Below are positions 10,622 through 19,729 of a stretch of DNA of 64,000 bases, piece after piece. Position 1 is the first letter of the stretch; the number at the start of each line of letters is the position of its first letter. The position numbers and the translations under genes are program-made. The notes beneath the pieces are model-generated. The model was not told the DNA's origin. It did not search any database and saw nothing but the letters and a program-made list of their open reading frames with translations. Origin of the DNA: Streptomyces sp. CA-278952 (lineage in GTDB: Bacteria > Actinomycetota > Actinomycetes > Streptomycetales > Streptomycetaceae); contig NZ_CP112880.1 of assembly GCF_028747205.1 (NCBI RefSeq), forward strand, positions 4,898,001 through 4,962,000, written 5' to 3'.

Positions 10622-11104
10622 ATGGCCGGGAAGGACCGCGACCGGTTCTCCACCGCGACCAGGCTGCGACTGCTCGGCGAGCAGACCGCGGCCCGCGTGT
10701 ACCGATCCCAGAACCGCCGGCAGGCCCGCCGCTCCCGGCTCACCGGCCGGGCCGCGTTCCTGGCGCTGGTGGTCTGCTCCCTGGTGGTGGCGCTCGCCTA
10801 TCCGATGCGGCAGTACGTCTCCCAGCGCGACGAGATCGCCGAGCAGGAGCGGCTCTCGCAGCAGGCGGAGCGGCGCACCGAGGAGCTGCGGGACGAGAAG
10901 GCGCGGCTCCAGGACGACGCGTACATCAAGCGGCTGGCCCGCCAGCACCTCCACTACGTCCTCCCCGGGGAGACCGGTTACACCGTGGCCGACCCCGACG
11001 CGGCCCGGGACCGCCGCGGCGAGTCGGGCGCGAGCGACCGGCCGTGGCACTCGAACCTCTGGGACGGCGTGGACAGCGCCGACCGGCCCGACGACCGCGA
11101 CTGA
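10622..11104 (+). CDS. divIC: Septum formation initiator DivIC/FtsB-like protein
   Basis: A 160-residue single-pass membrane protein of the DivIC/FtsB cell-division family. A basic N-terminus is followed by one TM segment (about residues 41-60), then an extracytoplasmic coiled coil (about 65-105, Glu/Arg/Gln-rich heptads) and the conserved end YIKRLARQHLHYVLPGE. In Streptomyces DivIC with FtsL stabilises sporulation septa. ATG 10622 sits after GGGAG; a GTG at 10598 would add eight residues. The location between eno and DUF501 is the usual actinobacterial context. Confidence 0.9.
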   Translation: MAGKDRDRFSTATRLRLLGEQTAARVYRSQNRRQARRSRLTGRAAFLALVVCSLVVALAYPMRQYVSQRDEIAEQERLSQQAERRTEELRDEKARLQDDAYIKRLARQHLHYVLPGETGYTVADPDAARDRRGESGASDRPWHSNLWDGVDSADRPDDRD

Positions 11105-11169
11105 CACCGACCCCGTACGTCCCTCCGTACGTCCACCTCCACGAGCTTCCGAGCAGAACCAAGGCAGGC

Positions 11170-11784
11170 ATGGAAACGCCCCCTCCGCAGACCGAGTCCA
11201 CCAAGCCCACCGACGCGGACATCGCCGCGTTCGAGCAGCAGCTCGGCCGCCCGCCGCGCGGTCTGCGCGCCATCGCGCACCGCTGCCCGTGCGGCAACCC
11301 GGACGTGGTGGAGACCCAGCCCCGTCTGGAGGACGGCACGCCGTTCCCGACGACGTACTACCTGACCTGCCCCCGGGCGGCCTCGGCGATCGGCACGCTG
11401 GAGGCCAACGGGGTCATGAAGGAGATGACGGCCCGTCTGGAGACCGATCCGGAGCTGGCCGACGCCTACCGGGCCGCGCACGAGGACTACATCACCCGCC
11501 GCGACGCCATCGAGGTCCTGGAGGGCTTCCCGAGCGCGGGCGGCATGCCGGACCGGGTGAAGTGCCTGCACGTCCTGGTCGGCCACTCGCTGGCCGCCGG
11601 CCCCGGGGTGAACCCGCTGGGCGACGAGGCCATCGCGATGCTGCCCGAGTGGTGGGCCAAGGGCCCCTGCGTCACGCCGTGCGCGACGCCGGCCGAGGGC
11701 GACGGCTGGACGGTGGAGGAGGGCGACGGCGGCCACTTCGCCTTCCGCCCCCTGGACGGCACCGCCGACGGGAAGGACGCGTGA
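11170..11784 (+). CDS. DUF501 family protein
   Basis: A 204-residue cytoplasmic protein of unknown function, DUF501 family. Conserved features are the N-terminal QQLGRPPRGLRAIAHRCPCG with paired cysteines, the block YYLTCPRAASAIGTLEANG, and near the end VLVGHSLAAGPGVNPLGDE. The Cys and His residues suggest metal or substrate binding. Start ATG 11170 rather than 11044, because the latter would overlap divIC and code for low-complexity sequence. Its stop overlaps the GTG of ppx (GTGA). The eno-divIC-DUF501-ppx order is also found in mycobacteria. Confidence 0.88.
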   Translation: METPPPQTESTKPTDADIAAFEQQLGRPPRGLRAIAHRCPCGNPDVVETQPRLEDGTPFPTTYYLTCPRAASAIGTLEANGVMKEMTARLETDPELADAYRAAHEDYITRRDAIEVLEGFPSAGGMPDRVKCLHVLVGHSLAAGPGVNPLGDEAIAMLPEWWAKGPCVTPCATPAEGDGWTVEEGDGGHFAFRPLDGTADGKDA

Positions 11785-12722
11785 CCCGGGTCGCCGCCGT
11801 CGACTGCGGCACGAACTCCATCCGGCTCCTCGTCGCCGACGTGGACCCCGCCACCGGCTCCTTCACCGAGCTGGACCGGCGCATGACGATCGTCCGCCTC
11901 GGCCAGGGCGTGGACAGGACCGGCCGGCTCGCCCCCGAGGCGCTGGAGCGGACGTTCGCCGCCTGCCGTGAGTACGCGGCTGCCATCGAGAAGCTGGGCG
12001 CTGCACGGATCCGCTTCGTCGCCACCTCCGCCTCCCGCGACGCCGAGAACAGCGCCGACTTCGTGGCCGGGGTCCGGGACATCCTCGGCGTCGAGCCCGA
12101 GGTGATCACCGGCGACCAGGAGGCGCAGCTCTCCTTCGACGGGGCCACCAAGGAGCTGGTGGGCGGCGACCGCCTGGAGAAGCCGTATCTGGTCGTCGAC
12201 ATCGGCGGCGGCTCCACCGAGTTCGTGCTCGGTTCGGACGGGGTGGAGGCGGCCCGGTCCGTGGACATCGGCTGCGTACGGATGACGGAGCGGCACCTGA
12301 CCGTGGACGGGGCCGTCATGGACCCGCCCAGCCACGAGCGGGTCGCCGCGATCCGCGCGGACGTCGACGCCGCACTCGACCTCGCCGAGCAGGTTGTGGA
12401 GCTCAAGGGGGCCGGCACCCTCGTCGGACTGGCGGGCACCGTCACGACGATCGCCGGAATCGCGCTGGAGCTGCCGGAGTACGACTCCGCGGCCATCCAC
12501 CACTCACGGGTCACCCGCGGCCAGGTCCGCGCGATCACCGAGCACCTGCTCCGCTCCACCCACGACGAGCGCGCCGCGATCCCCGTGATGCACCCGGGCC
12601 GGGTGGACGTGATCGGCGCGGGTGCGCTCGTCCTGCTCGCCGTGATGGAGCGGACGGGGGCCCACGAGGTCGTCGTCAGCGAGCACGACATCCTCGACGG
12701 GATCGCCTGGAGCGTCGCGTAG
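11781..12722 (+). CDS. ppx: Ppx/GppA-family exopolyphosphatase / pppGpp phosphohydrolase
   Basis: A 313-residue protein of the sugar-kinase/actin ATPase-like superfamily. It opens with the phosphate-binding motif AVDCGTNSIRLLVAD, has the second motif VDIGGGSTEFVLG, and later VGLAGTVTTIAGIALELP. At 313 residues it is the short form, lacking the C-terminal HD-like domains of E. coli Ppx. It removes terminal phosphates from polyphosphate, or the 5' phosphate of pppGpp; which one cannot be decided from sequence. GTG 11781 overlaps the DUF501 stop. Confidence 0.92.
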   Translation: MTRVAAVDCGTNSIRLLVADVDPATGSFTELDRRMTIVRLGQGVDRTGRLAPEALERTFAACREYAAAIEKLGAARIRFVATSASRDAENSADFVAGVRDILGVEPEVITGDQEAQLSFDGATKELVGGDRLEKPYLVVDIGGGSTEFVLGSDGVEAARSVDIGCVRMTERHLTVDGAVMDPPSHERVAAIRADVDAALDLAEQVVELKGAGTLVGLAGTVTTIAGIALELPEYDSAAIHHSRVTRGQVRAITEHLLRSTHDERAAIPVMHPGRVDVIGAGALVLLAVMERTGAHEVVVSEHDILDGIAWSVA

Positions 12723-12726
12723 CCGG

Positions 12727-12750
12727 GCGGGCAGCGCTCCGGCTGCCCGC
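12727..12750 (+). terminator. Terminator after ppx
   Basis: GCGGGCAGC / GCTGCCCGC forms a 9-bp stem with a 6-nt loop four bases after the ppx stop, followed by TCAAT. A second hairpin, GGCCCGG / CCGGGCC, lies just downstream. Confidence 0.65.
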
Positions 12751-12841
12751 TCAATCGCATCGCCACCTGCACTGTTGAGCCCCTGGCCCGGCCTCTCCGG
12801 GCCGTCCGGGGGCCGTTCCGAGGACACGTCGCGGGAAACTT

Positions 12842-12857
12842 CGTGAACTTCTTCACA
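12842..12857. promoter_or_regulatory. Rex operator (redox-responsive) upstream of ndh
   Basis: CGTGAACTTCTTCACA matches the Streptomyces Rex operator TGTGAACGCGTTCACA: perfect GTGAA and TTCAC half-sites with the correct 4-bp spacing. Rex senses the NADH/NAD+ ratio and represses respiratory genes, and ndh lies 310 bp downstream in the same direction. The fit of target and site makes this call fairly strong, although the promoter is not mapped. Confidence 0.7.
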
Positions 12858-13115
12858 AGGAATGGGGCCCTGTTGGTCGCAGTTGGGGGCCATCAGGCCG
12901 GAACCGGTCGCCCCGGAGGGGGTGCGGAGGTGTCGCGTACGCGTTCCGGGAGCGTTGCGTCCGTATGAAGGGGAGGGGTGGTCCACCCGTCCCCAAGGGT
13001 CAAGGGCCAGCTCACAAGCGGTGAACAACGTTTCCCGCGGCGCCGTGGTTCCCTTTCGTGCCCATGACCTGGGTCACGTGGGCGGCGAAGTGTAGCAGAG
13101 GGTCGTCCAATCCTT

Positions 13116-13129
13116 GTGAAGGGGCTCAC
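13116..13129. promoter_or_regulatory. Second, degenerate Rex-like site close to the ndh start
   Basis: GTGAAGGGGCTCAC keeps one full half-site (GTGAA) and four of five bases of the other (TCAC) at operator-like spacing. It lies 37-50 bp upstream of the ndh ATG. It may be an auxiliary Rex site, or chance. Confidence 0.35.
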
Positions 13130-13165
13130 GAGCACCCCCCTGGGGAGGGGTGGATACTCGATGGC

Positions 13166-14551
13166 ATGAGCACCACGGAGCGTCCCAGGATCCTCGTTGT
13201 AGGCGGTGGGTACGTAGGCCTGTACGCAGCTCGTCGCATTCTGAAGAAGATGCGATACGGAGAGGCGACCGTCACGGTCGTCGACCCGCGGTCGTACATG
13301 ACGTACCAGCCCTTCCTCCCCGAAGCTGCTGCAGGCAGCATCTCGCCTCGGCATGTCGTCGTCCCGCTGCGACGCGTGCTGCCCAAGGCTGAGGTTCTCA
13401 CCGGTCGTGTCACGACCATCGATCAGGACCGCAAGGTCGCCACGGTCGCGCCGCTCGTCGGCGAGGCCTACGAGCTGCCCTTCGACTACCTGGTCATCGC
13501 GATGGGCGCGGTCTCCCGTACCTTCCCGATCCCCGGCCTCGCCGAGCAGGGCATCGGTATGAAGGGCGTCGAGGAGGCCATCGGCCTGCGCAACCACGTC
13601 CTGGAGCAGTTGGACAAGGCTGACTCCACGACCGACGAGGAGGTCCGCCGCAAGGCGCTGACGTTCGTCTTCGTGGGCGGCGGCTTCGCCGGCGCGGAGA
13701 CCATCGGCGAGGTCGAGGACATGGCCCGTGACGCGGCGAAGTACTACACCAACGTGAAGCGCGAGGACATGCGCTTCATCCTCGTCGACGCCGCCGACAA
13801 GATCCTTCCCGAGGTCGGCCCGAAGCTGGGCGCCTACGGCAAGGAGCACCTGGAGAGCCGCGGCGTGGAGATCTACCTCTCCACCTCGATGGACTCCTGC
13901 GTCGACGGCCGCGTGGTGCTGAAGAACGGCCTGGAGGTCGACTCCAGCACCATCGTGTGGACCGCCGGTGTGAAGCCGAACCCGGCGCTGGCGCGCTTCG
14001 GCCTGCCGCTCGGCCCCCGCGGCCACGTGGACACCTCGGAGAAGCTCCAGGTGCAGGGCACCGACTACATCTGGGCCGCGGGCGACAACGCCCAGGTGCC
14101 GGACATGGTCGGCCGCCGCGCCGGCAACCCGAACGCCTGGTGCCCGCCCAACGCCCAGCACGCGCTGCGTCAGGCGAAGGTCCTCGGCGACAACGTGATC
14201 TCCGGTATGCGGGGCTTCCCGCAGAAGGAGTACAGCCACGCCAACAAGGGTGCGGTCGCCGGTCTCGGCCTGCACAAGGGTGTCGCGATGATCGTCATGG
14301 GCAAGGTGAAGATCAAGCTCAAGGGCCGTCTCGCCTGGTACATGCACCGCGGCTACCACGGCATGGCCATGCCGACCTGGAACCGCAAGATCCGGGTCTT
14401 CGCCGACTGGACGCTGGCGATGTTCCTCAAGCGCGAGGTCGTCTCGCTCGGCGCCATGGAGACGCCGCGCGAGGAGTTCTACGAGGCCGCCAAGCCGGCC
14501 CCGGCTCCGGCCGCCGCCAAGTCCGAGGGCGAGAAGGCCAAGGCCTCCTGA
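13166..14551 (+). CDS. ndh: Type II NADH dehydrogenase (NADH:quinone oxidoreductase)
   Basis: A 461-residue monotopic flavoprotein transferring electrons from NADH to menaquinone without proton pumping. The FAD-binding Rossmann motif is ILVVGGGYVGLYAAR (about residues 9-23). The NADH-binding motif FVFVGGGFAGAETIGE is near 170-185, followed by AAGDNAQVPD and the C-terminal amphipathic region. The tail is Ala/Lys-rich. ATG 13166 is preceded by a GGGGAGGGG box. Rex-type sites lie upstream (12842 and 13116), consistent with induction at high NADH. Confidence 0.95.
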   Translation: MSTTERPRILVVGGGYVGLYAARRILKKMRYGEATVTVVDPRSYMTYQPFLPEAAAGSISPRHVVVPLRRVLPKAEVLTGRVTTIDQDRKVATVAPLVGEAYELPFDYLVIAMGAVSRTFPIPGLAEQGIGMKGVEEAIGLRNHVLEQLDKADSTTDEEVRRKALTFVFVGGGFAGAETIGEVEDMARDAAKYYTNVKREDMRFILVDAADKILPEVGPKLGAYGKEHLESRGVEIYLSTSMDSCVDGRVVLKNGLEVDSSTIVWTAGVKPNPALARFGLPLGPRGHVDTSEKLQVQGTDYIWAAGDNAQVPDMVGRRAGNPNAWCPPNAQHALRQAKVLGDNVISGMRGFPQKEYSHANKGAVAGLGLHKGVAMIVMGKVKIKLKGRLAWYMHRGYHGMAMPTWNRKIRVFADWTLAMFLKREVVSLGAMETPREEFYEAAKPAPAPAAAKSEGEKAKAS

Positions 14552-14590
14552 CCCCCCGGTGAAGCGCTCCGCGGGGAGCGCACCGTACGA

Positions 14591-14640
14591 CGCCCGAAGG
14601 GGCCGTCCGCCATCCGTGGTGCGGACGGCCCCTTCGGCGT
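14591..14640 (+). terminator. ndh intrinsic terminator
   Basis: CGCCCGAAGGGGCCGTCCGC and GCGGACGGCCCCTTCGGCG form a near-perfect stem of about 19 bp with a 10-nt loop, 40 bp after the ndh stop. Confidence 0.85.
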
Positions 14641-14888
14641 ATCCCGGCGGGGATCCGGACCGGGGCCGGACGGCGGGCCGTGGCCCGTTCCCGCCCATAT
14701 GGATGGCGCGTACACACGTTTTGCCGTTTCGTTGCCCGGTAGCGGGATGACGGAGAGTGCGAGGACAGTTGACGCAGGTGTACCTCGCCACGCCACCGGA
14801 GTGGCGAGGCGGGACAACGAGCATGTCTGTTCGCCTGTGCTTGTCGTGCTTGTGTGCTTGTCGGGGAAACACCACGGAGGTGTGCGCC

Positions 14889-16202
14889 ATGGCAGACGCC
14901 GCGTCGCGGCTGACCGCTCTCGCCGAGGAGTTGCTCTCGGAACCCCTGCCGGTCCGTGTCCGGGCCTGGGACGGCAGTGAATCGGGGCCGCCCGGCGCCC
15001 CGGTCCTCGTGATCCGCCACCGCCGCGCCCTGCGCCGGCTCCTGTGGAAGCCGGGCGAACTGGGCCTGGCCCGCGCCTGGGTGGCGGGGGAGATCGACAT
15101 CGAGGGCGACCTGTACGCAGCGCTCGGCCATCTGGCCGGGCTGCTCTGGGACCGGGGCGCCGACGCCAAGGATTCCGTCCACCCGGTCCGCGACCCCAAG
15201 GTCCGAGCCTTCGCCCGCGGCCTCCTCGACCTCGCCGGCCCCTGGCCGCCCCCGGCCCCGCCCGCCGAGGAGGTGCGCCGCCGCACCGGCCCGCTGCACA
15301 CCAGACGCCGCGACAAGAAGGCCATCAGCCACCACTACGACGTCGGCAACGACTTCTACGCCCTGGTGCTCGGCCCCTCCATGGTCTACTCCTGCGCCTA
15401 CTGGCAGGACGGGGGGACCCTGGAGGACGCCCAGCGCGACAAGCTCGACCTGGTCTGCCGCAAGCTCGGCCTGAAGGAGGGCGACCGGCTCCTGGACGTC
15501 GGCTGCGGCTGGGGCTCCATGGCCATCCACGCCGCCCGTACGTACGGAGCACAGGTCACCGGCGTCACCCTCTCCCAGGAGCAGGCCGCCCACGCCCGCA
15601 AGCGCATCGCCGAGGAGGGCCTGACCGACCGGATCGAGATCCGGGTCCAGGACTACCGGGACGTCGGCGACGGCCCGTACGACGCGATCTCCTCGATCGG
15701 CATGGCCGAGCACGTCGGATCGGTCCGCTACCGGGAGTACGCGGACGACCTCTACGCCCTCCTGAAGCCCGGCGGACGCCTCCTGAACCACCAGATCGCC
15801 CGCCGCCCCGAGAGGGACGAGGACGCCTACCGCATCGACGCGTTCATCGACGCCTACGTCTTCCCCGACGGCGAACTGGCCCCGCTCGGCCGCACCCTGG
15901 CCACCCTGGAGGAGGCCGGGTTCGAGGCCCGGGACGTCGAGACGCTGCGCGAGCACTACGCGCTGACCCTGCGCCGGTGGGTGGCCAACCTGGAGCAGCA
16001 CTGGGAGCGGGCGGTACGTGCCACCTCCCCGGGCCGGGCCAGGGTCTGGCGGCTGTACATGGCAGCATCGGCCCTCTCCTTCGAGCACAACAAGATCGGC
16101 GTCAACCAGATCCTCGCGGTGCGCCCGCTGGACGGCGGCGGCTCCCGGATGCCGCTGCGCGCCCGCACCTGGGCCGAGTCCGCCGAGGACAAAGGTGCCT
16201 GA
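14889..16202 (+). CDS. Cyclopropane-fatty-acyl-phospholipid synthase-like SAM methyltransferase
   Basis: A 437-residue SAM-dependent methyltransferase of the CFA/mycolic-acid cyclopropane synthase family. A CFA-type N-terminal domain precedes the catalytic part beginning HHYDVGNDFYALVLGPSMVY. SAM motif I is LLDVGCGWGSMAIHAA, then VTGVTLSQEQ, and the active-site region SIGMAEHVG. It probably modifies unsaturated acyl chains of membrane phospholipids by cyclopropanation or methylation. ATG 14889 has CGGAGG at -8; the longer frame from 14757 lacks a good ribosome site. Product specificity is not readable from the sequence. Confidence 0.9.
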   Translation: MADAASRLTALAEELLSEPLPVRVRAWDGSESGPPGAPVLVIRHRRALRRLLWKPGELGLARAWVAGEIDIEGDLYAALGHLAGLLWDRGADAKDSVHPVRDPKVRAFARGLLDLAGPWPPPAPPAEEVRRRTGPLHTRRRDKKAISHHYDVGNDFYALVLGPSMVYSCAYWQDGGTLEDAQRDKLDLVCRKLGLKEGDRLLDVGCGWGSMAIHAARTYGAQVTGVTLSQEQAAHARKRIAEEGLTDRIEIRVQDYRDVGDGPYDAISSIGMAEHVGSVRYREYADDLYALLKPGGRLLNHQIARRPERDEDAYRIDAFIDAYVFPDGELAPLGRTLATLEEAGFEARDVETLREHYALTLRRWVANLEQHWERAVRATSPGRARVWRLYMAASALSFEHNKIGVNQILAVRPLDGGGSRMPLRARTWAESAEDKGA

Positions 16203-16228
16203 CCCGTACGCGTACGTCGTCAACGGGT

Positions 16229-16270
16229 GAGGGGCCGGTGCACCGCTTGGCAGCGGTGCACCGGCCCCTC
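16229..16270. terminator. Bidirectional terminator between convergent genes
   Basis: A perfect 18-bp inverted repeat, GAGGGGCCGGTGCACCGC and its complement, with a 6-nt loop. It lies between the methyltransferase end and the ABC permease end, so it can serve both. Confidence 0.9.
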
Positions 16271-16304
16271 GTCGTCCCCACGTCCCGGTCTCCCCGGGCC
16301 CGGG

Positions 16305-18836
16305 CTACTCGGTCTTGATCGCCGTCAGCATGTTGAGCTTCGCGGCGCTGCGCGCGGGCCACAGCGAGGCGAGGACGCCCACCAGGCCGGCGAGGAGGAG
16401 GAAGAGGCCGAGTCGGTCCCACGGGATGACCAGGGCGTAGCCGGGGATGTCGGCGGACAGCGTCTGGCCGATCGCCCAGCCGAGGAAGACCCCGAGGCCG
16501 ACCCCGACCACCGCGCCGAAGAGCGAGATGACGACGGCCTCCAGACGGATCATCCGCTTGACGCGGCCCCGGTCGAGGCCGATCGCACGGAGCATGCCGA
16601 TCTCCTGCTGCCGCTCGAACACCGACATCGCGAGGGTGTTGACGACCCCGAGGACCGCGATCAGCAGGGCCATGGCGAGCAGCCCGTACATGATGTTCAG
16701 AGCGGTGTTGATGAAGCCGCCGAAGCTGTCACGGATGTCCTGCCGGTCCATGACGCTCATCGCCGGGTTGTCGCCGAGCGCGTCCACGATGGACTGCTCG
16801 TTGGCCTTGCTCGCGCCGCCGTCCGCCTTGATCCAGATCTCGCGGATGTCGGGGCGGGACGTGGCGCTGTGCTTGTCCGCGAGCTCCTTCGGGATCACGA
16901 AGGGCGAGAGGAACTCGTTCTCCTCGTAGAGCGCGCCGATCTTCACCTCGCCCTTCTTCTCGTCGTCGAACGTCACCGGGAGGGTGTCGCCGGTCTTCCA
17001 GCCGTGGGTCTTGGCGGTCTTGGAGCCGACCGCGACCTGCCCGTCCTCGAGCGAGCCGAGCGAACCGGAGACGGTCTTCATGGAGAAGACCTTCTCCACG
17101 TCGCCCGGGGTGACGCCGGAGGCCGAGTAGCCCCCACCGTCGACCTCGAACCAGGTCGCCTGCTGCGGGGAGAGTGCGGAGACGCCGTCGGCCTTCGTCA
17201 GCGCGGTGAGCGCGGACTGGTCGAGCGAGCCGCCGTTGGCCATCGAGATCAGGTAGTCGGCCTTGATGTTGTCCGTGGTCATCTTGTCGATGGCCTGGCC
17301 GAGCGTGACGCCGAGCACCGAGATGCCGGTGACCAGGGTCAGTCCGATGGCCAGCGCGGAGGCGGTGGCTCCGGTACGCCGCGGGTTGCGGACCGCGTTC
17401 TGCGAGGCCAGCTTCCCGGAGACGCCGAACAGCTTCTTCAGCAGCGGCCGGACCAGGGCGATGACCGGGCGCGACAGCAGCGGGATCAGGATGATGACGC
17501 CGATCAGGGCGAAGAACGCGCCGCCCGCGACCAGCTGCCTGCCGGACGTGCCGCCGGCCGCCGCGCCGCCGACGATGCCCGCGGCACCGAGGAGGGCGAT
17601 CACGCCGCCGATGGAGTTCCGTACGACCAGGGACTTGGTGGAGGCGGTGGCGTGCACGCTGCTCATCGCGGCCACCGGGGCGATCTTCGCGGCCCGGCGG
17701 GCGGGCAGCCAGGCGGCCAGCACGGTGATCAGGATGCCGACCGCGAAGGCGGATCCGACGGCCGTCGGCGAGACGACCAGCGGCCCGGCGGGGATCTTGC
17801 CGCCCAGGAGGCCCATCGCGGAGCGCAGTCCGGTGGCGAGGCCGAGGCCGGTGGCGAAGCCGATGACGGAGGCGAGCGTGCCGACGACGGCCGCTTCCAT
17901 CAGCACCGAGCGCTTGACCTGACGGCGGGTGGCTCCGATGGCCCGCATCAGGGCCAGCTCACGGGTCCGCTGGGCGATCAGCATGGTGAAGGTGTTGGCG
18001 ATGAGGAAGATGCCGACGAACAGCGCGATGCCCGCGAAGGCCAGCAGCATGCCGTTGAGGCCGGCCATCCCGTTCTCGATCTCCTTCGCCTGCTGGTCCG
18101 CCAGCGCCTTGCCGGTCTGCGCGTTGGCGTCCTCCGGCAGCAGGGGTTCGACCGCGGCCAGCAGCTTCTGGTCGGAGACGCCGTCCGCGGCGGAGACGGT
18201 GGCGTTCTGGAAGACGCCGGGCTTCAGGTAGAGCTTCTGGGCGGTCGCGGTGTCGAACAGCACGAGGCTGCCGCCCGCGTTGACCGCGCCGTCCTCGGTG
18301 GTGAAGATCCCCGAGAGGGTGTACTCCTTCACCGGGCCGTTGGTCGCGACCCGCACCGGGTCGCCGACGCGGTACTTCCCCTTGCTCGCGGTGTCCTTGT
18401 CGAGCGCGACCGAGCCGTTCTTCGCCGGGCCCGAGCCGTCGGTGAAGTCGTAGCTCGCGTCCTTGCCGTCCTTGCCGGGGGCGAAGTTGGCGCCGGTGTT
18501 GGACCAGCCGTTGCCGATCAGCTTGCCGTCGGGGTCGGCCACCCCGGCGAAGCCGTCGACCCGGCCGGTGGCGGAGGCCACGCCGTCCAGGCCCCGGATC
18601 TTCTCCAGGGTGGCCTCGTCGATGCCGTAGGTCTTCTCGTCGTCGCCGGCGAACGTCTCCACGGAGACGGCGACGTTGTCGTAGCTCTTGGCGGACTGCT
18701 TGCTGAAGGCGTTGCCGAGGGTGTCGGTGAAGACCAGGGTGCCGGAGACGAACGCTACGCCGAGCATGACGGCGAGCACGGTCATCAGCAGCCTGGCCTT
18801 GTGCGCGAGCACATTGCGCAGGGCGGTACGGAACAT
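16305..18836 (-). CDS. ABC transporter permease with two FtsX-like (MacB) domains
   Basis: An 843-residue membrane permease. An N-terminal TM helix (about 15-37) is followed by a large extracytoplasmic MacB-type domain, then a three-helix FtsX core starting near FAGIALFVGIFLIANTFTML. Another helix pair and a second extracytoplasmic domain come before a final FtsX core near MALLIAVLGVVNTLAMSVFE. Both cores carry the typical RELALMRAIGATR / QEIGMLRAIGLDR loops that couple to the ATPase. Such systems extrude lipids, lipoproteins or antimicrobials, or regulate cell-wall hydrolases, rather than importing. It forms an operon with the ATPase gene 122 bp upstream. Confidence 0.92.
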   Translation of the reverse strand: MFRTALRNVLAHKARLLMTVLAVMLGVAFVSGTLVFTDTLGNAFSKQSAKSYDNVAVSVETFAGDDEKTYGIDEATLEKIRGLDGVASATGRVDGFAGVADPDGKLIGNGWSNTGANFAPGKDGKDASYDFTDGSGPAKNGSVALDKDTASKGKYRVGDPVRVATNGPVKEYTLSGIFTTEDGAVNAGGSLVLFDTATAQKLYLKPGVFQNATVSAADGVSDQKLLAAVEPLLPEDANAQTGKALADQQAKEIENGMAGLNGMLLAFAGIALFVGIFLIANTFTMLIAQRTRELALMRAIGATRRQVKRSVLMEAAVVGTLASVIGFATGLGLATGLRSAMGLLGGKIPAGPLVVSPTAVGSAFAVGILITVLAAWLPARRAAKIAPVAAMSSVHATASTKSLVVRNSIGGVIALLGAAGIVGGAAAGGTSGRQLVAGGAFFALIGVIILIPLLSRPVIALVRPLLKKLFGVSGKLASQNAVRNPRRTGATASALAIGLTLVTGISVLGVTLGQAIDKMTTDNIKADYLISMANGGSLDQSALTALTKADGVSALSPQQATWFEVDGGGYSASGVTPGDVEKVFSMKTVSGSLGSLEDGQVAVGSKTAKTHGWKTGDTLPVTFDDEKKGEVKIGALYEENEFLSPFVIPKELADKHSATSRPDIREIWIKADGGASKANEQSIVDALGDNPAMSVMDRQDIRDSFGGFINTALNIMYGLLAMALLIAVLGVVNTLAMSVFERQQEIGMLRAIGLDRGRVKRMIRLEAVVISLFGAVVGVGLGVFLGWAIGQTLSADIPGYALVIPWDRLGLFLLLAGLVGVLASLWPARSAAKLNMLTAIKTE

Positions 18837-18958
18837 GTCTGTGTGTCCTGGGATGGGTTCCGGAAGGGGGACGGGGACGCGCGGGGGCGGCGGCCGGGGT
18901 ACGGCCGGGCGCCCGCGTCAGCCGGTGCGGCGGCCGTGTGGGCCGGCCGCCGACGGCG

Positions 18959-19729
18959 TCAGCTCGTGCGGCCCTTCGCGTCGAACGCCTTCATCCGGTC
19001 GAGGACCCCGTCGGCGGTCGGGTGCATCATCTGGTCGACGACCGCGCCGTCCGCGAGGAAGATGACCCGGTCCGCGTAGGAGGCGGCGACCGGGTCGTGC
19101 GTCACCATCACCACGGTCTGGCCCAGCTCGCGCACCGAGTTGCGCAGGAAGCCGAGGACCTCGGCGCCGGAGCGGGAGTCCAGGTTTCCGGTCGGCTCGT
19201 CACCGAAGATGATCTCGGGCTGCGAGGCCAGGGCGCGGGCCACGGCGACGCGCTGCTGCTGACCGCCGGAGAGCTCGGTCGGGCGGTGCTTCAGCCGGTC
19301 CGAGAGCCCGACCATGTCGATCACCTTCTGGAGCCACGCGGCGTCCGGCTTGCGGCCGGCGATGTCCATCGGCAGGGTGATGTTCTCCAGCGCGGTGAGC
19401 GTCGGCAGCAGGTTGAACGCCTGGAAGATGAAGCCGATCTTGTCCCGGCGCAACTGGGTGAGCTGCTTGTCCTTCAGCGTGGAGAGCTCGGTCTCGCCGA
19501 TGCGCACCGAACCGCTGCTGAAGCTGTCGAGTCCGGCGACGCAGTGCATCAGCGTCGACTTGCCGGAGCCCGAGGGGCCCATGATCGCGGTGAACTCGCC
19601 CTGTGGGAAGTCCACGGTCACCCGGTCCAGGGCAACGACCTGCGTCTCGCCCTCGCCGTAGACCTTCGACAGCTCCGTGGCGCGGGCAGCCACCGCGGTG
19701 GCGCGGTGAACGGTGGGGGTGGTGGTCAC
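18959..19729 (-). CDS. ABC transporter ATP-binding protein (LolD/MacB type)
   Basis: A 256-residue ATPase with Walker A GPSGSGKST, Q-loop FIFQAFNLLPTLTALEN, signature LSGGQQQRVAVARALA, Walker B EIIFGDEPTGNLD and switch His in VTHD. The YGEGETQVVALD insertion near the N-terminus is typical of the LolD/MacB subfamily that partners FtsX-like permeases. It is transcribed with the permease downstream and energises that exporter. ATG 19729 (GTGACCACC context). Confidence 0.93.
   Translation of the reverse strand: MTTTPTVHRATAVAARATELSKVYGEGETQVVALDRVTVDFPQGEFTAIMGPSGSGKSTLMHCVAGLDSFSSGSVRIGETELSTLKDKQLTQLRRDKIGFIFQAFNLLPTLTALENITLPMDIAGRKPDAAWLQKVIDMVGLSDRLKHRPTELSGGQQQRVAVARALASQPEIIFGDEPTGNLDSRSGAEVLGFLRNSVRELGQTVVMVTHDPVAASYADRVIFLADGAVVDQMMHPTADGVLDRMKAFDAKGRTS

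Noticed and set aside
12893..15325. An 810-codon open frame on the minus strand opposite ndh
   Set aside because: Antisense to ndh and the methyltransferase start, with no ribosome site or recognisable domain.
16227..19079. A 950-codon open frame on the plus strand opposite the ABC permease
   Set aside because: It is antisense to a well-conserved FtsX-type permease and the end of its ATPase. Its product is low-complexity Asp/Gly/Arg-rich, as expected from antisense of GC-rich coding DNA.
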